Shown: positions 6,694-14,724 of the stretch, piece after piece
Layout of the letters: every line of letters begins with the position of its first letter
Numbering within the stretch: position 1 is the first letter of the stretch
Assembly (NCBI GenBank): GCA_015222595.1
Contig: JADFVP010000040.1
Coordinates: 1 to 16,425 of the forward strand
DNA: 16,425 nt
DNA from: Pseudomonadota bacterium
GTDB lineage: Bacteria; Desulfobacterota; GWC2-55-46; JADFVP01
Reading direction: 5' to 3'
The notes under the pieces: model-generated
Told to the model about the DNA's origin: nothing
What the model saw: only the letters and a program-made list of their open reading frames with translations
The model's database searches: none
Translations under genes and position numbers: made by a program

Positions 6694-7659
6694 ATGCTCG
6701 ATTTTGATATAACTATACTCTACCAGATGGTCGGTTTTTTCGTCCTTCTCTTTATCCTCAACCGTCTTCTATACAAACCCGTTCAGAAGGTTCTGGCCGA
6801 GCGCGAAGAGCGTATCGACGGAAGCCTCGCACAGGCTGAAGGCCTTAACAAAGAGGTCGAAGACGGTCTTGTGGACTACGATGTTAAGCTCAAGGAGGCC
6901 GCAGTAAAGGGGCACGAAGAGCGGGCTAAGCTGAGAGCCGAAGGCGCGGCGCGCCAGAAAGAGATAATGGAGGCCGCAGGGGTTTCAGTCTCTCACGACC
7001 TAACTGTTATGAGAAACGAACTGGGCTCGGCAAAGAAAGAGGCGTTAACGAGCTTGAAGGACGAAGTAAAGTCGCTCTCCGCTATTGTTGCCGAGAAGCT
7101 GCTCGACCGCAAGGTCGTTACCGCACTTATCGCATTCCTGCTGCCGCTTCTTCCCGCGATCGCCTCGGCGTCGAGCGAAGGCGGCGGCGATTCCGGCATG
7201 CTCTGGAAGATAATCAACTTTACCGTACTCGCCATTGTTGTCATCGTACTCTGGAAGAAGGTCATCGCCAATCTCTTAAGGAACAGGAGCGCGGAGATAG
7301 CCACTGCCATTGAAGAGGCGCAGAAGGCGAAGGCCGAGGCCGAGAGCAGGGCTGCTGAGTACAAGCAGAAGATAGCTACGCTTGATGGCCGCATCGCGGA
7401 GATCGCTGCAGAGCTAAGGGCCGAGGGCGAGAGCGAGAAGGCGCGCGGTATTGTAGAGGCAGAGAAGGCCGCAGAGAGACTTAAAGCGAGCGTCGAGCTT
7501 ACGGCCGCAGTGGAACTTAAGAAGGCGCGCCTTACAATTAAGAAGGAAGTCGCCGAGCTTGCCATGGAGATGGCCGCCACTATTCTGGCAACCGAAGTAA
7601 AGCCGGACGATCAGAAGAGGCTTGTCAGAAGCTACATAGACAACCTGAAGCTCAATTAA
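6694..7659 (+). CDS. Fused F0 ATP synthase b'-b stalk subunit
   Basis: The 321-residue frame is two b-type subunits in series; each is normally a separate protein of about 140-200 residues. Residues 1-140 match b': membrane segment 8-26, then a charged coiled coil ending IVAEKLLDRK, the usual b' C-terminus. Residues 141-321 match the deltaproteobacterial b subunit: a signal-peptide-like segment 141-156 ending PAIASASS (AxA site after Ala159), a short Gly/Ser-rich periplasmic-type loop, membrane segment 170-187, then a long coiled coil ending DDQKRLVRSYIDNL, like single b subunits. The peripheral stalk holds F1 against rotation. Topology works either uncut (three membrane segments, both coiled coils cytoplasmic) or cut by signal peptidase into equal b' and b. 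Across the junction there is no stop in any likely register and no start codon for b. The next in-frame ATG is at 7198 (residue 169), with no good ribosome site. It is the first gene of the atp operon. Confidence 0.9.
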   Translation: MLDFDITILYQMVGFFVLLFILNRLLYKPVQKVLAEREERIDGSLAQAEGLNKEVEDGLVDYDVKLKEAAVKGHEERAKLRAEGAARQKEIMEAAGVSVSHDLTVMRNELGSAKKEALTSLKDEVKSLSAIVAEKLLDRKVVTALIAFLLPLLPAIASASSEGGGDSGMLWKIINFTVLAIVVIVLWKKVIANLLRNRSAEIATAIEEAQKAKAEAESRAAEYKQKIATLDGRIAEIAAELRAEGESEKARGIVEAEKAAERLKASVELTAAVELKKARLTIKKEVAELAMEMAATILATEVKPDDQKRLVRSYIDNLKLN

Positions 7660-7684
7660 TAGAAAAGAACGGAAAGAAGAGTAG

Positions 7685-8233
7685 ATGAAGAGCGCAGAAA
7701 ATGCAAAGAGGTTCGCAAGGTCGCTGCTGGAGATAGGCATAGAGGAGACCCTTGCCGAGAGGTTCCTAGCGGACCTCGGTAACTTCAATGAGGTGCTGGA
7801 GGGCAATCACGAGTTTTCGGCCTTTCTGCTGAATCCTATGTACAGCCTCGAAGAGCGCAGGTCTCTGCTCGAAAAGGTCGGGGCCGAGATAGAGTCTACC
7901 ACTGCCGTTATTAAGTTCATGTGGGTTCTCGTCAGTACCCGCTCGGTAAAACTTTTAGGAGACATAGTCGCGGCGTACACGAAGCTTCTTGATGAAAAGG
8001 CCGGAAGGATCCGTGCCGTAGTGGAGTCGCCTTTCGATATGGATGCGGATACCCTTGGTGAAATAGAGGGCAAGCTCTCGGGGGCGACCGGAAAAGAGGT
8101 CGTCGTTAGCGCCGAGAAGAGAGAAGAGCTTATAGGCGGCCTTGTTATCAGACTGGATAACCTGCTGATAGACGGTAGCCTCAAGACACAGCTGGAGCAG
8201 ATGAAGGACAAAATTCTGGGAGGAGTTGGTTGA
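7685..8233 (+). CDS. ATP synthase delta subunit
   Basis: The protein has 182 residues, normal for the family. It joins the peripheral stalk to the top of the F1 alpha3beta3 head. The N-terminal part (1-105) is the helical bundle that binds the alpha N-terminus, with the NPMYSLEERRSLL segment at 50-62. The C-terminal signature GGLVIRLDNLLIDGS lies at 151-165, followed by a LKTQLEQMK helix. The ATG at 7685 follows AGAAGAG (7675-7681). It lies 25 bases after the b'-b gene, and its stop codon is one base before the likely ATG of atpA, so translation is probably coupled. Confidence 0.95.
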   Translation: MKSAENAKRFARSLLEIGIEETLAERFLADLGNFNEVLEGNHEFSAFLLNPMYSLEERRSLLEKVGAEIESTTAVIKFMWVLVSTRSVKLLGDIVAAYTKLLDEKAGRIRAVVESPFDMDADTLGEIEGKLSGATGKEVVVSAEKREELIGGLVIRLDNLLIDGSLKTQLEQMKDKILGGVG

Positions 8234-8234
8234 G

Positions 8235-9749
8235 ATGATAAAGGCTGAAGAGATAAGCAATCTAATAAAGACCGAGATCAAGGGCTTTGACAAAGAGATC
8301 GATATACAGGAAGTTGGTACTGTACTCTCTGTCGGTGACGGAGTCGCAAAGATATACGGCCTCGAAAAGGTCATGGCCGGAGAGCTGATAGAGTTCGCAG
8401 GCGGCCTGTTCGGCATGGTGCTCAACCTCGAAGAGGAGAGTGTCGGAGCCGCGATCCTCGGTGAGGATTATCATATTAAAGAGGGCGACACGGTTCGCAG
8501 GACCGGCAGGATAGTCGAAATTCCGGTCGGCCCCGAAATGATGGGCCGCGTGGTCGATGCTCTTGGAAACCCGATAGACAACAAAGGGCCGATAGAGTCG
8601 AAACATAGCGCCAGGGTTGACATCAAGGCGCCGGGCATAGTCGCCAGAAAATCGGTCAAAGAGCCGCTCCAGACCGGAATCAAGGCCGTTGACGGAATGA
8701 TTCCGATAGGCCGTGGTCAGAGAGAGCTTATAATCGGTGACCGTCAGACCGGTAAGACCGCTATTGCAATCGACACCATCATCAACCAGAAGGGGCTAGA
8801 CGTCTTCTGTATCTATGTTGCCATCGGCCAGAAGCAGTCGACCGTTGCGCAGATAGTCGAAAAGCTTCGCCAGCACGGCGCAATGGACTACACGGTAGTC
8901 GTAGCGGCTACGGCCAGCACACCGGCCCCGCTCCAGTTCATCGCACCGTACTCCGGCTGCACAATAGGCGAGTACTTCAGAGACAACGGCCAGCATGCGC
9001 TTATCGTCTATGACGATCTTTCAAAGCACGCGGTTGCATACCGCCAGCTTTCGCTTCTTCTTAGGCGTCCTCCGGGGCGTGAGGCGTATCCGGGTGACGT
9101 CTTCTATCTCCATTCCCGCCTTCTCGAAAGGTCGGCAAAACTTTCAGACGCACTCGGCGGCGGCTCCTTAACGGCGCTTCCGATTATCGAGACGCAGGCC
9201 GGAGATGTCTCGGCCTATATCCCGACAAACGTCATCTCCATTACAGACGGTCAGATCTACCTTGAGAGCGACCTCTTCTACTCAGGAATCCGTCCGGCAA
9301 TTAACGTCGGACTCTCGGTTTCCCGTGTCGGAGGTAGTGCGCAGGTAAAGGCTATGAAGAAGATTGCCGGTACGCTCCGTCTTGAGCTTGCTCAGTACAG
9401 AGAGCTTGCTGCGTTCGCGCAGTTCGGTTCCGACCTCGATGCGGCGACCCAGCAGCAGATCGCTCGTGGTGCGCGTCTTGTAGAGATTCTGAAGCAGGGC
9501 CAGTACCAGCCGCTTCCCGTTGAGAAGCAGGTGCTCAGCATCTATGCCGCCACGAACGGGCATATAGACGACTACCCTGTTGCGTCGGTAGAGAAGTACG
9601 AGGCCGAGCTTCACAGCTTCTTCGACTCCAAGCACGCAGGGCTTCTTACAGAGATCAGAGAGAAGAAGAACATAGACGACGCCCTCAAGGCGAAGATAGA
9701 TGCCGCGCTCGGAGAGCTCAAGGGCCTCTTCGTTGTAGAGGAGAAGTAG
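8235..9749 (+). CDS. ATP synthase alpha subunit
   Basis: This is the non-catalytic nucleotide-binding F1 subunit, 504 residues from the chosen start. Walker A GDRQTGKT lies at 168-175. Later, the VSRVG segment carries the arginine that reaches into the neighbouring beta catalytic site. Residues 1-95 are the N-terminal beta-barrel and the last 130 are the helical C-terminal domain. I chose ATG 8235: it lies 9 bases after AGGAG (8221-8225) and one base after the atpH stop. An in-frame TTG at 8226 would add three residues but abuts the Shine-Dalgarno sequence, so it is unlikely. No key residue appears missing. Confidence 0.97.
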   Translation: MIKAEEISNLIKTEIKGFDKEIDIQEVGTVLSVGDGVAKIYGLEKVMAGELIEFAGGLFGMVLNLEEESVGAAILGEDYHIKEGDTVRRTGRIVEIPVGPEMMGRVVDALGNPIDNKGPIESKHSARVDIKAPGIVARKSVKEPLQTGIKAVDGMIPIGRGQRELIIGDRQTGKTAIAIDTIINQKGLDVFCIYVAIGQKQSTVAQIVEKLRQHGAMDYTVVVAATASTPAPLQFIAPYSGCTIGEYFRDNGQHALIVYDDLSKHAVAYRQLSLLLRRPPGREAYPGDVFYLHSRLLERSAKLSDALGGGSLTALPIIETQAGDVSAYIPTNVISITDGQIYLESDLFYSGIRPAINVGLSVSRVGGSAQVKAMKKIAGTLRLELAQYRELAAFAQFGSDLDAATQQQIARGARLVEILKQGQYQPLPVEKQVLSIYAATNGHIDDYPVASVEKYEAELHSFFDSKHAGLLTEIREKKNIDDALKAKIDAALGELKGLFVVEEK

Positions 9750-9758
9750 AGAAGAGCG

Positions 9759-10646
9759 ATGGCAAACCTTAGGGACATAAAACGGCGCATCAAGAGTGTA
9801 AAGAACACTCAGCAGATAACCAAGGCGATGAAGATGGTTGCTGCGGCTAAGCTCAAGAGGGCGCAGGACGAGATAACCGAAGCGCGCCCTTATGCGGAGA
9901 AGATGGCTGAGCTGACCAACTCGCTCGCCGCCAAGACCTCTGCCGAGAGCCATCCGCTTCTGTCCGGCATCGGCGGGCCGAAGGTCGGGGTTATACTCGT
10001 TACTTCAGATCGCGGTCTTTGCGGCGGTTTCAATACCGTGCTGATAAGAACGATGGACAACTTCCTCAAAGAGGAGGAGGTCTCAGAGCCTTCTATGTTC
10101 CTTGTCGGAAAACGGGCCGGAGACCATTACCGCAGACGTAACGCAAATATTATCGACGCAAGAGTCGCCGGCAACGGCAGGCCACAGTACTCGGCGGCAG
10201 TAGAGATAGCCACAGAGATGATCACTCGTTTCCTGAACGGAGAACTCGACGAAGTTCACCTCGTCTACTCGGAGTTCAAGAGCGCTCTTACTCAGATACC
10301 GAAGGTGCAGAGGCTTTTGCCTTTAGCAGCTACCGAAGAGCCGGAAGAGAGTGTTGCTAAAGGAGCTGCTACAGAAGAAGGCCCGTCGGAGATACTCTAC
10401 GAGCCCTCTTCAGAGGCCGTGCTGGCAAGCCTGCTTCCAAAGTATGTAGAGGTGCAGATATTCCGTGCGCTCCTAGAGTCGTCGGCTTCCGAGCACGGCG
10501 CCAGGATGACCGCAATGGATTCTGCATCAAAGAACGCAAAAGAAATGATAGCCAAGCTGACGCTCCAGTACAACAGGATACGTCAGGCGGCCATTACCAC
10601 AGAACTTATGGAAATTATAAGCGGCGCAGAGTCGCTCAAGGGTTGA
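9759..10646 (+). CDS. ATP synthase gamma subunit
   Basis: The protein has 295 residues and forms the central rotating shaft of F1. The N-terminal helix carries RIKSVKNTQQITKAMKMVAAAKL, the family signature. TSDRGLCGGFN lies at 82-92, and the C-terminal ITTELMEIISGAESL signature closes the protein. A Glu/Ala/Ser-rich stretch near 188-215 is probably a surface loop, slightly longer than in E. coli (287 residues in all). The ATG at 9759 is preceded by AGAAGAG two bases upstream, a weak ribosome site, 9 bases after the atpA stop. Confidence 0.96.
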   Translation: MANLRDIKRRIKSVKNTQQITKAMKMVAAAKLKRAQDEITEARPYAEKMAELTNSLAAKTSAESHPLLSGIGGPKVGVILVTSDRGLCGGFNTVLIRTMDNFLKEEEVSEPSMFLVGKRAGDHYRRRNANIIDARVAGNGRPQYSAAVEIATEMITRFLNGELDEVHLVYSEFKSALTQIPKVQRLLPLAATEEPEESVAKGAATEEGPSEILYEPSSEAVLASLLPKYVEVQIFRALLESSASEHGARMTAMDSASKNAKEMIAKLTLQYNRIRQAAITTELMEIISGAESLKG

Positions 10647-10685
10647 TACGAATAAGTTTCTTTATCGAAGGAGGTCTTTTTAATC

Positions 10686-12107
10686 ATGAGCGAGCAGAAC
10701 ATAGGCAGAATTACACAGGTGATCGGGCCTGTTCTCGATATTGAGTTCCCACCCGGCAAACTGCCTGCCATATATAATGCCCTTAAAGTAACCAATAAGA
10801 GCATCAGCGACGAAGAGTGGAACCTTGTCGTCGAAGTCGCACAGCATATCGGAGAGAACTCCGTCAGGTGCATCTCCATGGACTCGACCGAAGGGCTTGT
10901 GCGCGGAGAGAAGGCGCTCGATACCGGAGATGGCATAAAAATTCCGGTCGGCAAAGGAGTGCTCGGTAGGATACTCAACGTTATCGGAGAGCCGGTCGAT
11001 GAACTCGGCCCCGTACAGTCCGACATTTCTTACCCTATTCACCGCGCGGCTCCTGAGTTTCACGAGCAGTCCACGGAGTTGGAAGTCTTCGAGACAGGTA
11101 TTAAGGTCGTCGATCTTCTTACCCCGTACCTGAAGGGCGGAAAGATCGGCCTCTTCGGTGGAGCCGGTGTCGGCAAGACCGTTCTTATCATGGAACTCAT
11201 CAACAACGTCGCCATGCAGCACGGTGGCTACTCGGTCTTCGGCGGAGTCGGAGAGAGAACCAGAGAGGGTAACGACCTCTGGGAAGAGATGAAAGAGTCC
11301 GGCGTTATCGACAAAGCCGCACTTGTCTACGGACAGATGAACGAGCCTCCAGGCGCACGTGCCAGAGTCGCACTTACCGCGCTTACGGCTGCAGAGTACT
11401 TCAGAGACGAAGAGGGGCAGGACGTGCTGCTCTTTATCGATAATATTTTCCGTTTCGTACAGGCCAACTCAGAGGTCTCCGCGCTGCTCGGACGTATCCC
11501 GTCCGCTGTTGGATACCAGCCGACGCTCGCAACCGACGTTGGTGAGCTGCAGGAGAGGATTACCTCCACCGACAAGGGCTCCATCACCTCGGTGCAGGCC
11601 ATCTACGTTCCGGCCGATGACCTTACTGACCCGGCTCCCGCAACGACGTTTGCGCATCTCGATGCAACGACGGTTCTTTCGAGACAGATCTCCGAGCTTG
11701 GAATCTATCCTGCGGTTGACCCGCTCGACTCCACTTCCAGAATTCTCGACCCGCAGATCGTCGGAGAAGAGCACTACGCAATTGCGCGTGAAGTGCAGCA
11801 GATACTTCAGAAGTACAGAGACCTTCAGGACATCATCGCAATTCTCGGAATGGACGAACTCTCCGAAGATGACAAGCTCGTTGTTTCAAGGGCCAGAAAG
11901 ATCCAGAAGTTCCTCTCGCAGCCCTTCTTCGTTGCAGAGCAGTTTACCGGAACGCCCGGTAAGTATGTCTCCATCAGCGATACCATCAAGGGCTTTCAGG
12001 AGATCGCCGAGGGCAAGCACGACGACGTTCCCGAGCAGGCCTTCTACATGGTCGGCGGCCTCGACGAAGCGCTCGAAAAGGCAGAGAAGATCAAGGCCTC
12101 AGTCTAA
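10686..12107 (+). CDS. ATP synthase beta subunit, catalytic
   Basis: The protein has 473 residues, typical for the catalytic F1 subunit that makes or hydrolyses ATP. Walker A GGAGVGKT lies at 158-165, the catalytic Glu lies in GERTREGNDL (about 189-198), and Walker B is LLFIDNIFRF. The C-terminal lever motif reads DELSEDD instead of DELSEED, a conservative change. It has the best ribosome site of the operon, AAGGAGGT (10668-10675), about 10 bases before the ATG, in line with the need for three copies per complex. A long shadow frame (11359-12153) overlaps this gene in another register and is not real. Confidence 0.98.
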   Translation: MSEQNIGRITQVIGPVLDIEFPPGKLPAIYNALKVTNKSISDEEWNLVVEVAQHIGENSVRCISMDSTEGLVRGEKALDTGDGIKIPVGKGVLGRILNVIGEPVDELGPVQSDISYPIHRAAPEFHEQSTELEVFETGIKVVDLLTPYLKGGKIGLFGGAGVGKTVLIMELINNVAMQHGGYSVFGGVGERTREGNDLWEEMKESGVIDKAALVYGQMNEPPGARARVALTALTAAEYFRDEEGQDVLLFIDNIFRFVQANSEVSALLGRIPSAVGYQPTLATDVGELQERITSTDKGSITSVQAIYVPADDLTDPAPATTFAHLDATTVLSRQISELGIYPAVDPLDSTSRILDPQIVGEEHYAIAREVQQILQKYRDLQDIIAILGMDELSEDDKLVVSRARKIQKFLSQPFFVAEQFTGTPGKYVSISDTIKGFQEIAEGKHDDVPEQAFYMVGGLDEALEKAEKIKASV

Positions 12108-12205
12108 CCCGCTGCGCGTGGAGCGAATTGAAGGAACGAACGCGACCCTCTGAAAAGATTTGCTGCTTGTGGCGTAATAGAGAGTAGTATCAACCTGAAT
12201 TACGG

Positions 12206-12231
12206 CGTCGGGGAATTTTAGACACCCGGCG
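12206..12231 (+). other. Hairpin in the unusually long atpD-atpC gap
   Basis: CGTCGGG (12206-12212) pairs with CCCGGCG (12225-12231), giving 7 pairs including one G-T, around a 12-base A/T-rich loop. It sits in a 139-base gap between atpD and atpC, which are normally close together. No T-tract follows; instead a run of nine As ends at the atpC ATG. It may lower atpC translation or mark an RNA processing site (inference). I see no gene in the rest of the gap. Confidence 0.4.
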
Positions 12232-12246
12232 TAGAGATAAAAAAAA

Positions 12247-12648
12247 ATGGCAGAGAACTTCCTATTCGAAATAGTCACACCGTACAGAAAGCTCGTCTCT
12301 AAAGAGGTCGAGGAGGTAACTGCGCCCGGAGAACTCGGCGAGTTCGGCGTACTTGCCGGTCACACACAGTACCTTACCCTCTTAAAGCCCGGCACGCTCA
12401 ACTACAAGTCCGGCTCGGAGACAGGCACCATCGTCGTAGGACGCGGCTATGCCGAGGTCTCTCATGACAAGACTGTCGTTCTGGTAGACGAAGCAGACTA
12501 TCTCTCCGAGATCGACGTGGCCGCTGCGCGAGACTCTCTCGGCTCTGCCGAGGCGGCACTCGAGGGCATGGAGCCGGAAGACGCTAACTACGCCCGTACG
12601 GTAAACGAAAAAGAGCTTGCCGAGGCTCGCATAGCAGCCAAAGAGTAA
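12247..12648 (+). CDS. ATP synthase epsilon subunit
   Basis: The protein has 133 residues, normal for epsilon. Residues 1-85 are the beta-sandwich with TAPGELGEFGVLAGH near 26-40, the family signature. Residues 88-133 form the helical hairpin that can brake rotation; it ends EARIAAKE, with no long extension. It links gamma to the c-ring and regulates ATP hydrolysis. There is no good Shine-Dalgarno sequence: the ATG is reached through a run of nine As that includes its own A. It is last in the operon, followed by a terminator cluster. The a and c subunit genes (atpB, atpE) are not in the window. Confidence 0.95.
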   Translation: MAENFLFEIVTPYRKLVSKEVEEVTAPGELGEFGVLAGHTQYLTLLKPGTLNYKSGSETGTIVVGRGYAEVSHDKTVVLVDEADYLSEIDVAAARDSLGSAEAALEGMEPEDANYARTVNEKELAEARIAAKE

Positions 12649-12673
12649 CCTGGGCACCTGGGCCACCTGGGCC
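12648..12673 (+). repeat. Three tandem 8-9-base copies after atpC
   Basis: ACCTGGGC (12648-12655), ACCTGGGCC (12656-12664) and ACCTGGGCC (12665-12673) follow each other directly from the last base of the atpC stop codon. The last copy forms the left arm of a terminator-like hairpin. This is probably a local slippage expansion in a non-coding 3' end. No function is evident. Confidence 0.6.
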
Positions 12674-12695
12674 ATTTTTTGGGGCCGTTTTTTTT
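12670..12695 (+). terminator. First terminator-like hairpin after atpC
   Basis: GGCC (12670-12673) can pair with GGCC (12683-12686) around an A/T-rich loop, followed by G and eight Ts (12688-12695). The stem is only 4 bp, so it is weak by itself, but the T8 tract in the right place supports a role in ending the atp transcript. Confidence 0.4.
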
Positions 12696-12726
12696 AGAGG
12701 GTCAGTATATAGAGTTTGATTTTAGA

Positions 12727-12757
12727 GGGCCGTCCTTTTTGGGGCGTCCCTTTTTTT
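12727..12757 (+). terminator. Main terminator of the ATP synthase operon
   Basis: The arms 12727-12735 and 12742-12750 pair at eight of nine positions (one G-T wobble, one mismatch) around a short loop of Ts, followed immediately by seven Ts (12751-12757). This is the strongest of three successive terminator candidates after atpC. Confidence 0.7.
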
Positions 12758-12808
12758 ATTGGGGACTACAGGGGCTGTTCGACATACTCTTCATACTCTC
12801 TATTCTTC

Positions 12809-12851
12809 AAAGGCCGCACTCTGCTCTTTAGCAAAGTAACGGCCTTTTTTT
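12809..12851 (+). terminator. Second back-up terminator before the convergent gene
   Basis: AAAGGCCG (12809-12816) pairs with CGGCCTTT (12840-12847), 8 bp, around a 23-base loop, and the right arm runs into seven Ts (12845-12851). On the minus strand the hairpin is followed only by TTT, so it may also weakly terminate the convergent TPR gene that ends at 12883. I see no separate strong terminator for that gene. Confidence 0.6.
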
Positions 12852-12882
12852 GTGCCTCTTTTTTCTCCTGATACTTCTCTCT

Positions 12883-14685
12883 CTACCGTTGGCCCCTGTT
12901 TAGAAGCTGATACTGCCTGAAGTGCGCCTCTGCTCGCGTGTTATCTCCGAGCCCCTTGTACGCAAGGTGGATATTGTAGTGCGCCTCTTTGTGGCCGGGA
13001 TCGTACCGGAGCGCCCGGCGGTACTCGGTGGCGGCCTCGGTCAGGCGGCCCGTAACGAGGTAGGCGGTTCCGAGGTTGGTCATCGCCCCTATGTGCTCCG
13101 GTGCGTAGATGAGTATCGCCTTGAACTCCCCAATGGCTTCTTCCATCTTCTCCTGCTCCCTCAACACATTTGCAAGGTCGAACCGCGCAAGCACGTCGTC
13201 CGGCTTCAGTTCTATAGACGTTCGGAACTCTTTAACAGCAGAGTCGAGCCTGCCCCGTTCGTGGTAGATGCGCCCCAGAAATGTATGCCCCGGAACTCTC
13301 TTCGGGCTCTTTACCACCATATCTTCATAGAGCGTAAGCTCGTCCGCCCAGAGCGCGTTTCTCTTAACCGTTGCAACGGATAGCGGCAGCAGCGTTACTA
13401 CGAGCAGCACTACGGCTACGGTCGAGTGTGTTGATAAGCCGTACCGGTCGATTAGATAATAGGCAAGGGAGAAGAGCGCAAGAAAGGCGCCGAAGCTAGG
13501 CAGGTAGAGCCTGTGTTCGAAGATAACATGCTGAATAGGAATTATGGAGGACTCGATAGAGATCGTTATGAAGAACCAGCTGATGCCAAAGGCCGCGAGC
13601 AGAAGATACGGGCTCTTCAGCGCGAACGACCGTATGTAGATGTAGACGCCGAAAGTAAAGAGCCCGAGCAGAAAGAGCAGCGAGGCGAGCGGGGCTGGCG
13701 AGAAGAGCGAGGTGTAGACTTGGTAGTCGTACTCGAAGTTCTGCGCCACAGGCAGCACCAGAAGCCTTAAGTAGGTAATGAGTACGCGGAACTGCGTGAT
13801 GAGGTAATCGAACCTGGAGAGCGTTGTCATCTCCTCTACCTGTAGGTCCATAATCATTTCGCTGACTCCACCGGCCCCGTACTCAACAGGCCACGGGTAG
13901 AGGAGAACGAACGGTATTATTAGAAGAGCAACGTAGTACGGAACGAGGCGCGCCAGACGCCGGGTCAATTTCTCGTTGCCAGTAAAGAAGGTGAACTCGA
14001 AGAGCGTTATGATAAAGGGCAGCGTGAAGCAGATCTCTTTGGTTATCTGCGCGCACCAGACAACTATGATTGAGAGCGCATAGAAGGCGTGGCGAAGGTT
14101 TGCTCGCCTTGCCACTCGGGCGGTGATAAAGAGAAAGAGGCCGAGCAGGTACATGAGCGTACTTAGCGAGGCGAAGCGCTGCGTTAAGTATGTAACGGAC
14201 TCGGTCTGAACAGGGTGAACGGTAAAGATGAGCCCAACGGAGAGGGCGAGAAGATACGGGGTGCTCATTATGCCCTTGCTGTCGTCGCCATTACCGCTCG
14301 ACAAGAAGCCGGAGAGCCTTGGGCTTCTAAAGCACAGGCACGTAATCTGGAAGATGAGCAGGCCGTTAAAGATATGGATAAGCGTATTGACGACATGAAA
14401 GCCGAAGACGCCCGGCCCGCCGAACCGGTAGTTGAGAGCGAACGAAAGGTATGTGATGAACCGGGTGTTGGTGGGCGGCCAGAAGTTGGAGAGGTCTCTA
14501 AGGGAGCCGTTCTCTTGAATGTACGCAAGGTCGTCGAGAACGAACGGGCTGGAAAAGGTGTTGAAGTAGAGTATAAAGGCGGCAACGCTTATAAGTGTCA
14601 GCGCGAGCAGGAGACCGAAACCCCGGCCCTTAACCTGAGCCCTAAGATGAGAAGCCCTGTCTATACCATCTTCTAGTGCTGTCAT
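12883..14685 (-). CDS. GT-C-like multi-pass membrane protein with C-terminal TPRs
   Basis: The protein has 600 residues. About ten hydrophobic segments fill residues 22-440, the first at 22-42. Just after it, SSPFVLDDLAYI puts Asp51-Asp52 in the first extracytoplasmic loop, the place of the catalytic acidic motif in GT-C glycosyltransferases of the protein O-mannosyltransferase/TMTC type. Residues 464-600 are four consecutive 34-residue tetratricopeptide repeats (the last about 35), a protein-binding surface that would face the periplasm or cytoplasm depending on the membrane count. This layout is common in deltaproteobacterial and planctomycete genomes, where the substrate is mostly unknown; transfer of a sugar from a lipid carrier to a protein or glycan is the inferred role. 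It lies 39 bases after the MXAN_5187-like gene, so the two are probably cotranscribed. No clear ribosome site precedes the ATG. It converges on the atp operon. Confidence 0.75.
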   Translation of the reverse strand: MTALEDGIDRASHLRAQVKGRGFGLLLALTLISVAAFILYFNTFSSPFVLDDLAYIQENGSLRDLSNFWPPTNTRFITYLSFALNYRFGGPGVFGFHVVNTLIHIFNGLLIFQITCLCFRSPRLSGFLSSGNGDDSKGIMSTPYLLALSVGLIFTVHPVQTESVTYLTQRFASLSTLMYLLGLFLFITARVARRANLRHAFYALSIIVVWCAQITKEICFTLPFIITLFEFTFFTGNEKLTRRLARLVPYYVALLIIPFVLLYPWPVEYGAGGVSEMIMDLQVEEMTTLSRFDYLITQFRVLITYLRLLVLPVAQNFEYDYQVYTSLFSPAPLASLLFLLGLFTFGVYIYIRSFALKSPYLLLAAFGISWFFITISIESSIIPIQHVIFEHRLYLPSFGAFLALFSLAYYLIDRYGLSTHSTVAVVLLVVTLLPLSVATVKRNALWADELTLYEDMVVKSPKRVPGHTFLGRIYHERGRLDSAVKEFRTSIELKPDDVLARFDLANVLREQEKMEEAIGEFKAILIYAPEHIGAMTNLGTAYLVTGRLTEAATEYRRALRYDPGHKEAHYNIHLAYKGLGDNTRAEAHFRQYQLLNRGQR

Positions 14686-14724
14686 TATCTGTTGTCTGTT
14701 CGGTTCGTCGTTAACGGTAGTCTG

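Noticed and set aside
7105..7135. Frameshift error as the cause of the b'-b fusion
   Set aside because: Both halves are in the same register and no nearby alternative start codon for b exists at the junction, so a single-base error would not explain it simply; read-level proof is still lacking.
8226..8234. TTG as start codon of atpA
   Set aside because: It directly follows the AGGAG ribosome site with no spacing, while ATG at 8235 is 9 bases from it and gives the usual alpha N-terminus.
11359..12153. A 264-codon frame overlapping atpD
   Set aside because: It is another register of the atpD sequence, rich in Arg and Ser, a typical shadow of a GC-rich coding region.
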